Source: Xenorhabdus bovienii (lineage in GTDB: Bacteria; Pseudomonadota; Gammaproteobacteria; Enterobacterales; Enterobacteriaceae). Taken from it: a stretch of DNA of 64,000 nucleotides. Below, piece after piece: positions 1 to 10,480 of the stretch. The notes under the pieces are model-generated. The model had not been told where the DNA came from and did not search any database. It saw only the letters and a list, made by a program, of their open reading frames with translations. The DNA is taken from the NCBI RefSeq assembly GCF_024721015.1, contig NZ_JANAIF010000007.1, forward strand, positions 34,378 through 98,377, read 5' to 3'. The translations under genes were made by a program, and so were the position numbers. The stretch's first letter is position 1, and every line of letters begins with the position of its first letter.

Positions 1-971
1 TGGCACATCAGGCTACCGCGACTTCTTCAGTGAAAGGATCCGCCAGTGAATATCAGGTGGTTTTTACGTTGCAAGCTAATAGTGCAGCGGCTAAGAGTAC
101 AGCGAATAGCACCTCGATGCTTAAGGGAAATACTTCATTACATGAAAGTAAGCAATTACTAGCTAATAATGTTCAGTCACCGAAGCAGGAAACAAAGCCT
201 ACTCCGGCTCATCATGGGCAGGGAGTGAAAAAGCAGGCAGCTAAGGCAGCACAGGGAAAATACCCGATTGTGATTGCCATTGACGCAGGGCATGGTGGGA
301 CAGACCCAGGCGCCATCGGGCAAGGGGGCTTGAAGGAAAAAAACGTGACCATCAGCGTTGCACGCAAGCTGGAAGTTCTTTTACGCAATGATCCCATGTT
401 CAAGCCTGTTTTGACGAGGGATGGCGATTATTTTATCTCAGTTGCTGGACGTTCTGAGGTCGCCCGTAAGCACAAAGCCAATATGCTGGTGTCTATTCAT
501 GCGGATGCAGCACCTAATCGCAGCGCCAGAGGGGCTTCTGTTTGGGTACTATCCAACCGTCGCGCAAACAGTGAATTGGGGAATTGGCTGGAGCAGCACG
601 AGAAACAATCGGAATTGTTGGGCGGTGCGGGAGATGTTCTATCCAATGGTGTTAATCCTCTATTGAGTCAGGCTGTGTTAGATTTGCAGTTTGGTCATTC
701 CCAGAGAGTGGGCTATGACGTTGCTGTTCAAGTATTGAGTCAGTTAACTAGCATTGGATCTTTGCATAAGCGCACGCCAGAACATGCAAGCCTTGGTGTG
801 TTACGTTCACCTGATATTCCTTCCATCTTAGTGGAAACGGGTTTTATCAGTCATTTATCCGAAGAGAAGCTTCTGGGGTCTAATGATTATCAGGCGAGAT
901 TGGCACAAGCTATTCACTTTGGGCTGCGCCACTATTTTCAGGCTAACCCGTTGCAGACTTCTCCAATGTAA
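1..971 (+). CDS. amiB: N-acetylmuramoyl-L-alanine amidase AmiB, 5' end cut off by the window
   Basis: The periplasmic amidase removes stem peptides from murein at the division septum. The frame is open from base 3 with no start, so the signal peptide and most of the AMIN domain lie outside the window. A Ser/Lys/Gln-rich linker leads to the amidase_3 domain. Its zinc-site motif DAGHGG lies near base 285, SIHADA near 495, and the ETGF segment with the catalytic Glu near 834. The protein ends soon after the catalytic domain with no LysM repeat visible. Only 25 bases separate it from mutL, as in the enteric tsaE-amiB-mutL-miaA-hfq order. EnvC is the family's known activator in E. coli. Confidence 0.93.
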   Translation, partial: AHQATATSSVKGSASEYQVVFTLQANSAAAKSTANSTSMLKGNTSLHESKQLLANNVQSPKQETKPTPAHHGQGVKKQAAKAAQGKYPIVIAIDAGHGGTDPGAIGQGGLKEKNVTISVARKLEVLLRNDPMFKPVLTRDGDYFISVAGRSEVARKHKANMLVSIHADAAPNRSARGASVWVLSNRRANSELGNWLEQHEKQSELLGGAGDVLSNGVNPLLSQAVLDLQFGHSQRVGYDVAVQVLSQLTSIGSLHKRTPEHASLGVLRSPDIPSILVETGFISHLSEEKLLGSNDYQARLAQAIHFGLRHYFQANPLQTSPM

Positions 972-996
972 TACTAAACCGTAAAGAAGGTTGAAT

Positions 997-2940
997 ATGG
1001 CTATCAGGATTTTACCCCCACAATTAGCAAATCAGATTGCTGCTGGTGAAGTGGTTGAGCGCCCTGCATCGGTGGTGAAAGAATTGGTGGAAAACAGCCT
1101 TGATGCCGGCGCTACCCGCATTGATATTGAGATTGAGCGCGGTGGTGCAAAATTAATCCGCATTCGTGATAACGGCTGTGGGATCGACCAGCAAGATCTG
1201 ACATTGGCACTGGCACGTCATGCCACCAGTAAAATCGCTTCGCTTGATGATTTGGAGGCGATTGTCAGTATGGGATTCCGTGGGGAAGCACTGGCCAGTA
1301 TCAGCTCGGTTTCACGATTGACTCTGACTTCCCGTACTGAAAGCCAAACAGAAGCGTGGCAGGCTTACGCCGAAGGCCGTGATATGGAAGTCACCGTAAA
1401 ACCCGCAGCTCATCCCGTCGGTACGACGGTTGAAGTATTGGACCTGTTTTATAACACGCCAGCACGTCGCAAATTCCTGAGAACAGAAAAAACCGAGTTC
1501 GGGCATCTTGATGAAGTGGTGCGCAGGATAGCTCTGGCACGGTTGGATGTGGCGATCAACCTGCATCACAACGGCAAATTGGTTCGTCAGTATCGTCCAG
1601 CGAAAGAAGAATCTCAGCATGAGCGGCGTTTGGCGGCCATTTGTGGAATGGCGTTTGTGCAACAGGCTCTTGCGTTGTCATGGCAGCATGACTCCTTGTC
1701 CATTAAAGGATGGGTTGCTGATCCCATGAATGATACTGCCGGGAGCGATATTCAGTATTGTTATGTCAATGGACGTATGATGCGGGATCGGCTGATTAAT
1801 CATGCTATCCGCCAAGCTTATCAAGATTTGCTTCAGGGAGAGAAGCAGCCTGCTTATGTATTGTATCTGGAGATCGATCCGCATCAGGTTGATGTCAATG
1901 TGCATCCAGCGAAGCATGAGGTACGCTTCCATCAGGCACGTCTGGTGCATGATTTTATTTATCAGGGTGTGGCAGCGGTATTGAAACAGCGGGAGAAGGG
2001 AGCTGAACTAGCGCTTGGCTGTGAGGAGCCGGCTGCCAGTTGGGTGCCGGAAAACCGTCCTTCTGCGGGAGAGAACCATTTTCTCCAGCAAAATACGACA
2101 TCACCGAAGGCGTCACCGCCTTCTCGTGCCGCGACTTCTCCCTTGGTTTCGTCTGGGGGGCATGATAAAGAACAGCCTCAGCTTGATCGCCCGCATTCTG
2201 GCAATGACACGCGGCAACTTCATCATGGGGAAAATTACCAGAAGAAACAGGGCGAGTTGTACCAAAAAATGATGCAATTTGCACCAGAGGAGAAACGGCT
2301 GCTGTTTCCTGAAAAGGCTGTCTCCGTGAGGGAAAAAGCCGCTCCAGTTCCTGTTTATGCAGCACTTTTGCAGGGAAAAAACAATAGTTACAGTTTTGGC
2401 AAAGTATTGAGCATCCATGCTGCCAGTTATGCCTTGATTGAGTCCCCGTTGGGGATTGGGCTACTGTCTTTGCCAGTTGCTGAGCGCTGGCTGAAACAGG
2501 TGCAGTTGACGCCAGGGGAGCTAGGGCTTAAATCGCAGCCGCTACTGATACCGCTGAAACTTTCTCTCAGTCAGGCAGAAATCGACGCTTTAAAGCAGAA
2601 TAGTGAGCTATTGAAGACTTTCGGTATTGAATCTACAGTCGCACATGGAAAAGTAACTATTCATGCGGTATCGTTGCCACTGCGTCAACAGAACCTGCCG
2701 AAACTCCTGCCGGAGCTGTTGAACTATCTAGTGGAACAACCCTCGGTCTGTGCTGAACAGGTAGCGATTTGGCTCTCCCGTCACGTTGGGAGCGAACATG
2801 AAACGTGGAACGTTGCGCAAGCTGTCCAGCTTTTAGCTGATGTCGAGCGTCTTTGCCCTCAATTGGTGGAATCCCCGCCTGGGGGCTTATTACAGTTAAT
2901 TGATTTACAAGCAGTGGTGGCACTTCTCAATCATGAGTGA
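997..2940 (+). CDS. mutL: DNA mismatch repair protein MutL
   Basis: MutL is the ATP-driven matchmaker that couples MutS mismatch recognition to MutH and UvrD. The protein has 647 residues. The GHKL ATPase is at the N terminus, with Glu29, Asn33, DNGCGI at 58-63 and GFRGEAL at 93-99. A variable Gln/His/Ser-rich linker lies around residues 340-440 and the C-terminal dimerisation domain follows. The endonuclease motif of MutH-less bacteria is not seen. The ATG at 997 is preferred to an in-frame TTG at 991 because AAGAAGG (984-990) is correctly spaced and the protein then starts like E. coli MutL. The end overlaps miaA by 8 bases, suggesting translational coupling. Confidence 0.97.
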   Translation: MAIRILPPQLANQIAAGEVVERPASVVKELVENSLDAGATRIDIEIERGGAKLIRIRDNGCGIDQQDLTLALARHATSKIASLDDLEAIVSMGFRGEALASISSVSRLTLTSRTESQTEAWQAYAEGRDMEVTVKPAAHPVGTTVEVLDLFYNTPARRKFLRTEKTEFGHLDEVVRRIALARLDVAINLHHNGKLVRQYRPAKEESQHERRLAAICGMAFVQQALALSWQHDSLSIKGWVADPMNDTAGSDIQYCYVNGRMMRDRLINHAIRQAYQDLLQGEKQPAYVLYLEIDPHQVDVNVHPAKHEVRFHQARLVHDFIYQGVAAVLKQREKGAELALGCEEPAASWVPENRPSAGENHFLQQNTTSPKASPPSRAATSPLVSSGGHDKEQPQLDRPHSGNDTRQLHHGENYQKKQGELYQKMMQFAPEEKRLLFPEKAVSVREKAAPVPVYAALLQGKNNSYSFGKVLSIHAASYALIESPLGIGLLSLPVAERWLKQVQLTPGELGLKSQPLLIPLKLSLSQAEIDALKQNSELLKTFGIESTVAHGKVTIHAVSLPLRQQNLPKLLPELLNYLVEQPSVCAEQVAIWLSRHVGSEHETWNVAQAVQLLADVERLCPQLVESPPGGLLQLIDLQAVVALLNHE

Positions 2941-3874
2941 TTTAAAAACTCAACATCTGCCGACAGCCATTTTCATCATGGGGCCGACAGCTTCAGGAAA
3001 AACGGCGTTATCGATCGCCTTGCGTCAGCATCTTCCTGTTGAATTAATCAGCGTTGATTCTGCGTTGATTTATCGTGAAATGAATATTGGCACTGCGAAA
3101 CCTACCGCAGCAGAGCAGGCACAGGCACCTCATCGTCTGGTTGACATTCTCGATCCTGCTGAAATTTATTCCGCTGCTGATTTTCGCCGTGATGCTCTGA
3201 AAGAAATGGCTGATATCACGGCTGCCGGGAGAATTCCCCTCCTAGCTGGCGGAACCATGCTATATTTCAAAGCATTGCTGGAAGGATTATCGCCCTTACC
3301 CTCTTCTAATCCTGATATCCGGGCGCAGATCGAGCAACAGGCGGCCGAACATGGGTGGGAAGCCTTGCATCGGCAATTGCAGGAAATTGACCCCGTTGCA
3401 GCAGCAAGAATTCACCCAAATGATCCACAACGTCTCACTCGTGCACTGGAAGTTTTTCGAATTTCGGGTAAAACTCTAACTGCATTGACTGAAACGTCTG
3501 GAGAAATATTGCCTTATCGTGTTCATCAATTTGCGATCGCACCTGCAAGCCGTGAAATTTTGCATCAGCGCATCGCCGCCCGTTTTGAACAAATGATCAA
3601 ATCAGGGTTTGAAGATGAAGTAAAAGCGCTTTATGCTCGTAGTGATTTGCATACAGATTTACCTTCCATTCGTTGTGTTGGTTATCGTCAAATGTGGTCT
3701 TACCTTTCAGGCGAAATCTCTCATGATGAGATGGTTTATCGTGGCATCTGTGCGACACGCCAGCTAGCGAAGCGCCAGATCACGTGGCTCAGAAGTTGGG
3801 ACAATGTGACTTGGTTGGACAGTGACCAACCTGAACAGGCACTGAATACAGTGATGCAGGTTATTAGTACATAA
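2933..3874 (+). CDS. miaA: tRNA dimethylallyltransferase MiaA
   Basis: MiaA transfers a dimethylallyl group to A37 of tRNAs that read UNN codons, the first step of ms2i6A synthesis. The 313-residue protein has the P-loop GPTASGKT at 17-24, the SVDS segment just after, and the central [14 protein letters not shown] stretch typical of the family. The ATG at 2933 gives the MSDL start shared with E. coli; upstream codons in the same frame lie deep inside mutL. It lies between mutL and hfq. In E. coli hfq promoters sit in and after this gene, and the 108-base gap before hfq could hold one here. Confidence 0.97.
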   Translation: MSDLKTQHLPTAIFIMGPTASGKTALSIALRQHLPVELISVDSALIYREMNIGTAKPTAAEQAQAPHRLVDILDPAEIYSAADFRRDALKEMADITAAGRIPLLAGGTMLYFKALLEGLSPLPSSNPDIRAQIEQQAAEHGWEALHRQLQEIDPVAAARIHPNDPQRLTRALEVFRISGKTLTALTETSGEILPYRVHQFAIAPASREILHQRIAARFEQMIKSGFEDEVKALYARSDLHTDLPSIRCVGYRQMWSYLSGEISHDEMVYRGICATRQLAKRQITWLRSWDNVTWLDSDQPEQALNTVMQVIST

Positions 3875-3982
3875 ATTCATTGATTGTGTACAATTGATCA
3901 GTACAAAGCGTTATTTTTGAGTAGTTACTTTTTCGAACCAACAGGTTCTTAGTTAAGAACAACAAAATAAGGAAAATATAGA

Positions 3983-4285
3983 ATGGCTAAGGGGCAATCT
4001 TTGCAAGATCCATTCCTGAACGCGTTACGGCGTGAAAGGGTCCCGGTTTCTATTTATTTGGTCAACGGCATCAAGTTACAGGGTCAGATTGAATCTTTTG
4101 ACCAATTTGTTATTTTACTGAAAAACACGGTCAGTCAGATGGTTTATAAACATGCTATTTCAACTGTTGTGCCTTCCCGTCCTGTGTCTCACCACGGCAA
4201 TAATCCGAACGTGACGACTGGCGTTGGAAATTATCATGCTGGCGCTAACCCAGCAGCACAACCGGAAAGTGATGGCGCTGAATAA
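3983..4285 (+). CDS. hfq: RNA chaperone Hfq
   Basis: Hfq is the hexameric Sm-like chaperone that pairs small RNAs with mRNAs. In the 100-residue protein the Sm core is at about 7-66. Arginines 16, 17 and 19 of the rim are present, and Tyr55-Lys56-His57 form the proximal-face motif. A short, disordered tail rich in Asn, Gly and His ends in an acidic DGAE. AAGGAAA lies upstream of the ATG. A strong hairpin with a T-run follows at 4312-4346, so at least part of the transcription should stop before hflX. Confidence 0.97.
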   Translation: MAKGQSLQDPFLNALRRERVPVSIYLVNGIKLQGQIESFDQFVILLKNTVSQMVYKHAISTVVPSRPVSHHGNNPNVTTGVGNYHAGANPAAQPESDGAE

Positions 4286-4311
4286 ATCAGTGTCCGTGCC
4301 TGACGTAAATA

Positions 4312-4346
4312 AAAACATAGGTAGGGAGACTTTACCTATGTTTTTT
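4312..4346 (+). terminator. Rho-independent terminator after hfq
   Basis: The arms AACATAGGTA (4314-4323) and TACCTATGTT (4333-4342) form a perfect 10-bp stem with a 9-base loop. A run of T follows on the + strand. It sits 26 bases after the hfq stop and before hflX. Confidence 0.85.
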
Positions 4347-4382
4347 CCTATGGATTTCTACTTAGCCTGAGGGGTTGCACCG

Positions 4383-5663
4383 TTGTTTGATCGTTATGAA
4401 GGCGGAGAATTAGCCGTTCTGGTGCATGTTTTTTTCTCACAGGAAAAAGATACGGAAAATCTCAGTGAATTTGAATCATTGGTGACTTCCGCAGGTGTTT
4501 CTCCTGTGCAGATTGTGACGGGAAGCAGAAAGGCACCGAATCCGAAATATTTTGTCGGAGAAGGTAAAGCAGAGGAAATTGCTGAGGCTGTCAAGAACAG
4601 CGGTGCAGATGTGGTCTTGTTCAACCATACACTAAGCCCTGCTCAGGAACGTAATCTTGAACGTCTTTGCCAATGTCGTGTCGTTGATCGCACGGGTGTG
4701 ATCTTGGATATTTTTGCCCAACGGGCAAGAACGCACGAAGGTAAGTTGCAAGTCGAGTTGGCACAATTACGTCATTTATCTACCCGTCTGGTTCGAGGCT
4801 GGACTCACCTTGAACGTCAGAAAGGGGGGATCGGTTTGCGTGGCCCAGGGGAAACTCAGCTAGAAACTGACCGCCGCCTGCTGCGTGACAAAATCAAGCA
4901 GATTTTGGGGCGTCTCGGCAAAGTTGAAAAACAGCGCGAGCAGGGGCGTCAGGCACGTAATAAAGCTGATATTCCCACTGTTTCTCTTGTTGGTTATACC
5001 AATGCGGGAAAATCAAGTTTATTCAACCGGATAACTTCGGCTGAGGTGTATACTGCCGATCAACTTTTTGCTACCCTCGATCCCACTTTGCGTCGGATAG
5101 ACGTGAATGATGTCGGTACAGTTGTTTTGGCGGATACCGTGGGTTTTATTCGCCACTTACCCCATGATTTGGTTGCGGCGTTTAAAGCTACTTTGCAGGA
5201 AACCCGGCAGGCAAGATTGCTGCTGCATGTTGTGGATGCGGCAGACAGCCGTCTGGACGAAAACATTGTTGCAGTAAACAGTGTCCTGGAAGAAATTGAA
5301 GCCAATGAGATCCCTTCCTTGTTGGTGATGAATAAAATCGACATGTTGGAAGATTTTGTTCCACGTATTGATCGCGATGAGGAAAACCGCCCGATAAGGA
5401 TCTGGTTATCCGCACAGACTGGAGAAGGTATCCCGCTGTTATTTCAGGTGTTGACCGAATATCTTTCAGGTGAAATTGCACACTATGAATTGCATTTGCC
5501 GCCTGATGCGGGGCGTTTGCGCAGTCGTTTTTACCAGCTTCAGGCCATTGAGCGTGAATGGATAGAAGACAGTGGCCAAATTGGTATTGAAGTCAGGATG
5601 CCGATGGTTGATTGGCGCCGACTATGTAAACAAGAATTGAATTTACTTGACTATGTTGTCTGA
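4383..5663 (+). CDS. hflX: Ribosome-splitting GTPase HflX
   Basis: HflX is a GTPase of the Obg-HflX superfamily that separates stalled 70S ribosomes, notably in heat stress. The protein has 426 residues. The N-terminal glycine-rich HflX domain and helical linker occupy about 1-195. The G domain follows with GYTNAGKS (204-211), DTVGF (251-255) and NKID (317-320). The start is TTG at 4383, giving MFDRYEGGE, the same start as in E. coli; no better ATG exists nearby. It belongs to the hfq-hflX-hflKC cluster but is separated from hflK by an unusually long 322-base gap. Confidence 0.96.
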   Translation: MFDRYEGGELAVLVHVFFSQEKDTENLSEFESLVTSAGVSPVQIVTGSRKAPNPKYFVGEGKAEEIAEAVKNSGADVVLFNHTLSPAQERNLERLCQCRVVDRTGVILDIFAQRARTHEGKLQVELAQLRHLSTRLVRGWTHLERQKGGIGLRGPGETQLETDRRLLRDKIKQILGRLGKVEKQREQGRQARNKADIPTVSLVGYTNAGKSSLFNRITSAEVYTADQLFATLDPTLRRIDVNDVGTVVLADTVGFIRHLPHDLVAAFKATLQETRQARLLLHVVDAADSRLDENIVAVNSVLEEIEANEIPSLLVMNKIDMLEDFVPRIDRDEENRPIRIWLSAQTGEGIPLLFQVLTEYLSGEIAHYELHLPPDAGRLRSRFYQLQAIEREWIEDSGQIGIEVRMPMVDWRRLCKQELNLLDYVV

Positions 5664-5985
5664 TTGATTGGCTCAGGAAGACAAACAAGGTATCATTTTG
5701 TCAGCCATTTCAAGGCGCTTATAGTCATGTAGTAGCTGTAATGGGATGGCGGTGATGGAATGACTGTGCCAGAATTGCAGTGACAGAATCAGTACTGTCA
5801 AAAACATCACCCAAAAATATTGGTTGCTTACTAAAACGACGAAATTTGTCGTTTCTGACCACAGAGGCCGCTGTCAGACCTGTCAGGGACAGGCAATGGC
5901 CTGTGAAGTGGGAAGCCTCATCCGTTAGGGTGGAGAGCAGTCACCTCTGAAAAACCAGTGAAAAACTAAAAAGTGGAGCTAAAAC
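5664..5985 (+). other. Long hflX-hflK spacer with structured-RNA potential
   Basis: This 322-base gap holds no convincing reading frame. It contains several inverted repeats: TGACAG/CTGTCA (about 5780-5800), AAACGAC (5834-5840)/GTCGTTT (5848-5854), and a larger element. In that element CAC+AGGCC (5860-5869) can pair with GGCCT+GTG (5898-5905) around an inner hairpin CCTGTC (5879-5884)/GACAGG (5888-5893). A further pairing of CCTCATCC with GGGTGGAG lies close to 5915-5935. No T-run follows, so it looks like a leader or small RNA rather than a terminator. The hflK ribosome site GTGGAG follows at 5973-5978. Confidence 0.45.
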
Positions 5986-7230
5986 ATGGCGTGGAATCAG
6001 CCCGGTAATAACGGACAGGACCGCGACCCGTGGGGAAGCAGCAATAATAATGGCGGCAACTCCGGCGGCAACAATAAAGGTGGTCGAAACCGTGGGGCAA
6101 CTGATCTCGACGATCTATTCCGTAAGCTGAGTGAAAAACTCGGTGGTTTCGGTGGAAAAAAAGGTGGAAATGGTTCTGAGCAGGGCCCTAAATTTGGTGG
6201 CCGTATTATTGGTCTTGCCGTTGCTGCTGCCGTTGCTATCTGGGTTGTAAGTGGGTTTTATACTATCAAAGAAACAGAACGTGGCGTTGTTATCCGATTG
6301 GGTAAATTCAGCCATATTGTGCAGCCTGGCTTGAACTGGAAAATGACGTTTATCGATCGAGTCCGAGCCGTTAACGTCGAATCTGTTCGCGAACTGGCGA
6401 CATCGGGTGTCATGCTGACATCGGATGAAAACGTAGTGCGTGCTGAAATGAACGTACAGTATCGTGTGACCGACCCTGCGGCTTATCTTTTTAATGTCAC
6501 CAGCCCGGACAACAGCCTGAGCCAAGCGACTGACAGCGCAGTGCGTGGTGTTGTAGGCAAATACACCATGGAAAAAATCCTGACGGCAGATCGTACCATC
6601 GTGCGTAACGATACCCAGAAAGTACTGGAAGAAACCATTCGTCCATACAACATGGGGATCACGCTGCTTGATGTTAACTTCCAGACTGCCCGTCCACCAG
6701 AAGAGGTGCAAGTGGCATTTGATGATGTTATCGCAGCGCGTGAGGAAGAGCAAAAAACCATTCGTGAAGCTGAATCCTACAAAAATGCTGTTTTGCCTAT
6801 GGCTAAGGGTGATGCTCAACGCATGATTGAAGATGCCAGAGCCTATAAAGTCAGTGTGGTATTGAATGCTCAGGGTGAAGTGGCAAGTTTTGCCAAAATT
6901 CTGCCGGAGTATAAAGCTGCACCGGAAATTACCCGTGAGCGTCTTTACATTGAAACGATGGAGTATGTTCTGAGTAATACCCGTAAGGTCATTGCAAACG
7001 AAAAGAGCAATAACATGCTGGTACTGCCATTGGATCAGGTTTTTCGTAAACAAGCTGAAGTACCGAAAACGCAGTCATCAGATGCCAAAGTAGCGCCAGA
7101 GAAGAGCGGCTCTACACATTTTGCACCTGAACAAGGACAAACAGGTTATAACAACTCCAGTAATAATCATTCTAGCTATGGCAATCCCAGTAGCCTGCGT
7201 GGTGAGACGCTAAGACAAGGGAGACCATAA
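5986..7230 (+). CDS. hflK: FtsH modulator HflK
   Basis: HflK is an SPFH/stomatin-family membrane protein. With HflC it forms the cage around FtsH and controls its access to membrane substrates. The 414-residue protein starts with a Gly/Asn-rich cytoplasmic segment (about 1-70) and has a single transmembrane segment at about 73-90. The SPFH domain and a coiled coil rich in Glu/Ala follow, then a polar tail rich in Ser, Asn and Gly. It is followed by hflC after 2 bases, so the two are co-translated in equal amounts, which fits a heteromeric complex. Confidence 0.96.
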   Translation: MAWNQPGNNGQDRDPWGSSNNNGGNSGGNNKGGRNRGATDLDDLFRKLSEKLGGFGGKKGGNGSEQGPKFGGRIIGLAVAAAVAIWVVSGFYTIKETERGVVIRLGKFSHIVQPGLNWKMTFIDRVRAVNVESVRELATSGVMLTSDENVVRAEMNVQYRVTDPAAYLFNVTSPDNSLSQATDSAVRGVVGKYTMEKILTADRTIVRNDTQKVLEETIRPYNMGITLLDVNFQTARPPEEVQVAFDDVIAAREEEQKTIREAESYKNAVLPMAKGDAQRMIEDARAYKVSVVLNAQGEVASFAKILPEYKAAPEITRERLYIETMEYVLSNTRKVIANEKSNNMLVLPLDQVFRKQAEVPKTQSSDAKVAPEKSGSTHFAPEQGQTGYNNSSNNHSSYGNPSSLRGETLRQGRP

Positions 7231-7232
7231 TC

Positions 7233-8243
7233 ATGCGTAAGTCATTCGTCTTTGCTATTGCCGTTATATTGGTTGTGCTGTATACGTCGATATTCATCGT
7301 GTACGAAGGTCAGCGCGGTATTGTACTGCGTTTTGGTAAGGTTGCGCGTGATGCGGAAAATAAACCACTGGTTTATCAGCCTGGTCTGCATTTTAAAATT
7401 CCATTTATTGAGACAGTCAAAACACTTGATGCCCGTATCCAGACTATGGATATCAAAGCTGACCGTTTCCTGACGCGTGAAAATAAAGACCTGATTGTTG
7501 ATTCTTACCTGAAATGGCGCATTAAAGATTTCAGCCGCTATTATCTGGCGACAGGTAATGGAGAAATTGCTCAGGCTGAACTGCTGCTAAAGCGTAAATT
7601 CAGTGACCGTCTGCGTTCTGAAATCGGTCGTTTGGATGTGCGTGGTATTGTGACGGATTCCCGTGGTCGTTTAACTACCGATGTGCGTAATTCTTTGAAC
7701 TTAGGGACAAGTGATGGTGATACGGCAGAAACAGCGGACAATCCGGTTGCTTCGGCTGCGGCTAGTGTAGGGCAGGAAACGAAAGGCAAACAGCCCGTTC
7801 TGAACCAGAACAGTATGGCCGAGCTGGGCATTGAGGTTGTGGATGTGCGTATCAAACAGATCAACTTGCCACAGGAAATTTCAGAAGCAATTTATCAGCG
7901 TATGCGTGCAGATCGTGAAGCTGAAGCACGTCTCCTGCGCTCACAAGGTCTGGAAGAAGCTGAAAAGATCCGTGCAGTAGCAGATAAAACAGCAACTGAA
8001 ATTAAAGCTAAGTCGAATAGCGAGGCACTTATCCTGCGTGGAGAAGGTGATGCGGAAGCGGCCAAGCTGTTTGCTGATGCGTTCAACAAAGATCCTGAAT
8101 TCTATGCGTTCATCCGTAGCCTGCGTGCTTATGAGAAGAGCTTCAAGAATGATGGCAATAACATCATGGTACTCAGCCCAGATAGCGATTTCTTCCGTTA
8201 TATGAAAGCGCCAGTTAAGCAGCACAGTAATACCAATGACTGA
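7233..8243 (+). CDS. hflC: FtsH modulator HflC
   Basis: HflC is the partner of HflK in the HflKC complex that surrounds FtsH in the inner membrane. The protein of 336 residues has an N-terminal membrane anchor (about 5-22) and an SPFH domain facing the periplasm. An insert of about 40 residues rich in Ala, Gly and Thr (roughly 160-195) precedes the conserved IEVVDVRIKQINLP stretch. A coiled coil with many Arg, Glu and Ala follows. A terminator at 8316-8349 closes the operon. E. coli has yjeT between hflC and purA; no such frame is present here. Confidence 0.96.
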   Translation: MRKSFVFAIAVILVVLYTSIFIVYEGQRGIVLRFGKVARDAENKPLVYQPGLHFKIPFIETVKTLDARIQTMDIKADRFLTRENKDLIVDSYLKWRIKDFSRYYLATGNGEIAQAELLLKRKFSDRLRSEIGRLDVRGIVTDSRGRLTTDVRNSLNLGTSDGDTAETADNPVASAAASVGQETKGKQPVLNQNSMAELGIEVVDVRIKQINLPQEISEAIYQRMRADREAEARLLRSQGLEEAEKIRAVADKTATEIKAKSNSEALILRGEGDAEAAKLFADAFNKDPEFYAFIRSLRAYEKSFKNDGNNIMVLSPDSDFFRYMKAPVKQHSNTND

Positions 8244-8315
8244 GCCGCTCAGATAGGCGAATTGCCTTAATGAACAAAAAGAAATCTAACGCGGCGGAAT
8301 GAATGACCGCTGCCT

Positions 8316-8349
8316 AAGCCACTGTAAGAAAACTTGCAGTGGCTTTTTT
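8316..8349 (+). terminator. Rho-independent terminator after hflC
   Basis: AAGCCACTG (8316-8324) pairs with CAGTGGCTT (8337-8345), and a run of T follows to 8349. It ends the hflKC transcript 73 bases after the stop codon. Confidence 0.88.
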
Positions 8350-8427
8350 GTTACTAGCATCATTACGAATGCTTACTTAACAGCCCGTTAATATGACGAA
8401 ACGAAATAACAGAAGTGAGAAAAAATA

Positions 8428-8456
8428 CTGAAAGGTGCTAAATGAGATGGTAGAAT
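8428..8456 (+). promoter_or_regulatory. Candidate sigma70 promoter of purA
   Basis: CTGAAA (8428-8433) and TAGAAT (8451-8456) are separated by 17 bases. They lie about 32 bases before the purA start, which would give a short leader. No clear PurR operator was recognised by eye. Confidence 0.5.
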
Positions 8457-8478
8457 CCATTTTTAAGCAACCGAGTGA

Positions 8479-9786
<1,308 letters not shown>

Positions 9787-9814
9787 TTGATAGTTTAATC
9801 TTTTAAGTATGTAT

Positions 9815-9838
9815 AACCGGGCCTTATGCCCGGTTTTT
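9815..9838 (+). terminator. Rho-independent terminator after purA
   Basis: AACCGGGC (9815-9822) pairs with GCCCGGTT (9828-9835) around a 5-base loop, followed by T residues. It isolates purA from nsrR. Confidence 0.88.
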
Positions 9839-10005
9839 ACTTTTTGGGGATAGGCTTTTGGGCGAGAGGTTATAAAACGCAGCTCGTTTTGCTTAATTTT
9901 TAAAATGCCCACATAATGTGAACAGATAATGATAAACCAATAAACATATATTTTATTTCTTGGTTCTAAATAACCGCTGTTATATCCAGTCGCCCAGAGG
10001 TGAGT

Positions 10006-10425
10006 GTGCAGTTAACCAGTTTTACCGATTATGGCTTGCGCGCCCTGATTTATATGGCTTCTCTGCCTGAAGGTCAGATGACTAGCATTACCGAAGTAAC
10101 TGAAATTTATGGTGTTTCACGTAATCATATGGTGAAGATAATTAACCAGCTCAGTAATTTAGGTCTAGTTAATGCTGTCAGGGGAAAAAATGGCGGCATT
10201 AGTCTGGGTAAGCCTGCCAGCGAGATCAAAATTGGCGATGTAGTCCGTTCACTGGAACCGCTTCCATTGGTTAACTGTAGTGCTTGCTATATCACGCCTG
10301 CATGTCGCTTAAAATTAGTGTTGAATCAAGCGGTAGAAAATTTTTTGCAAGAGTTGGATAAACATACTTTGGCCGATATGGTCAAAGACAATCGTCCCCT
10401 TTATCAGTTGCTTCTGGCTAAGTGA
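10006..10425 (+). CDS. nsrR: Nitric-oxide-sensing repressor NsrR (Rrf2 family)
   Basis: NsrR is an Fe-S repressor of NO detoxification genes; NO destroys the cluster and releases it from DNA. The protein of 139 residues has a winged helix-turn-helix (about 1-65, with [13 protein letters not shown] as recognition region). The start is the GTG at 10006, with AGAGG at 9996-10000, giving the [10 protein letters not shown] start of E. coli. The cluster loop is odd. Cysteines are at 91, 94 and 100 (C-x2-C-x5-C), while E. coli has 91, 96 and 102; two residues of the loop are missing. It precedes rnr by 55 bases and the two are probably cotranscribed. Confidence 0.93.
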   Translation: MQLTSFTDYGLRALIYMASLPEGQMTSITEVTEIYGVSRNHMVKIINQLSNLGLVNAVRGKNGGISLGKPASEIKIGDVVRSLEPLPLVNCSACYITPACRLKLVLNQAVENFLQELDKHTLADMVKDNRPLYQLLLAK

Positions 10426-10480
10426 AGCGAGAGTGAAGCACGGGGAGCAACAGCTTGCTGATGACAACAGAGGAATTACG

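Noticed and set aside
5834..5854. AAACGAC/GTCGTTT inverted repeat as terminator of hflX
   Set aside because: No T-run follows on the + strand and it is 170 bases beyond the stop; treated instead as part of the structured spacer.
6115..7053. A 312-codon open frame on the minus strand inside hflK
   Set aside because: Same reasons: antisense to a conserved gene with typical antisense composition.
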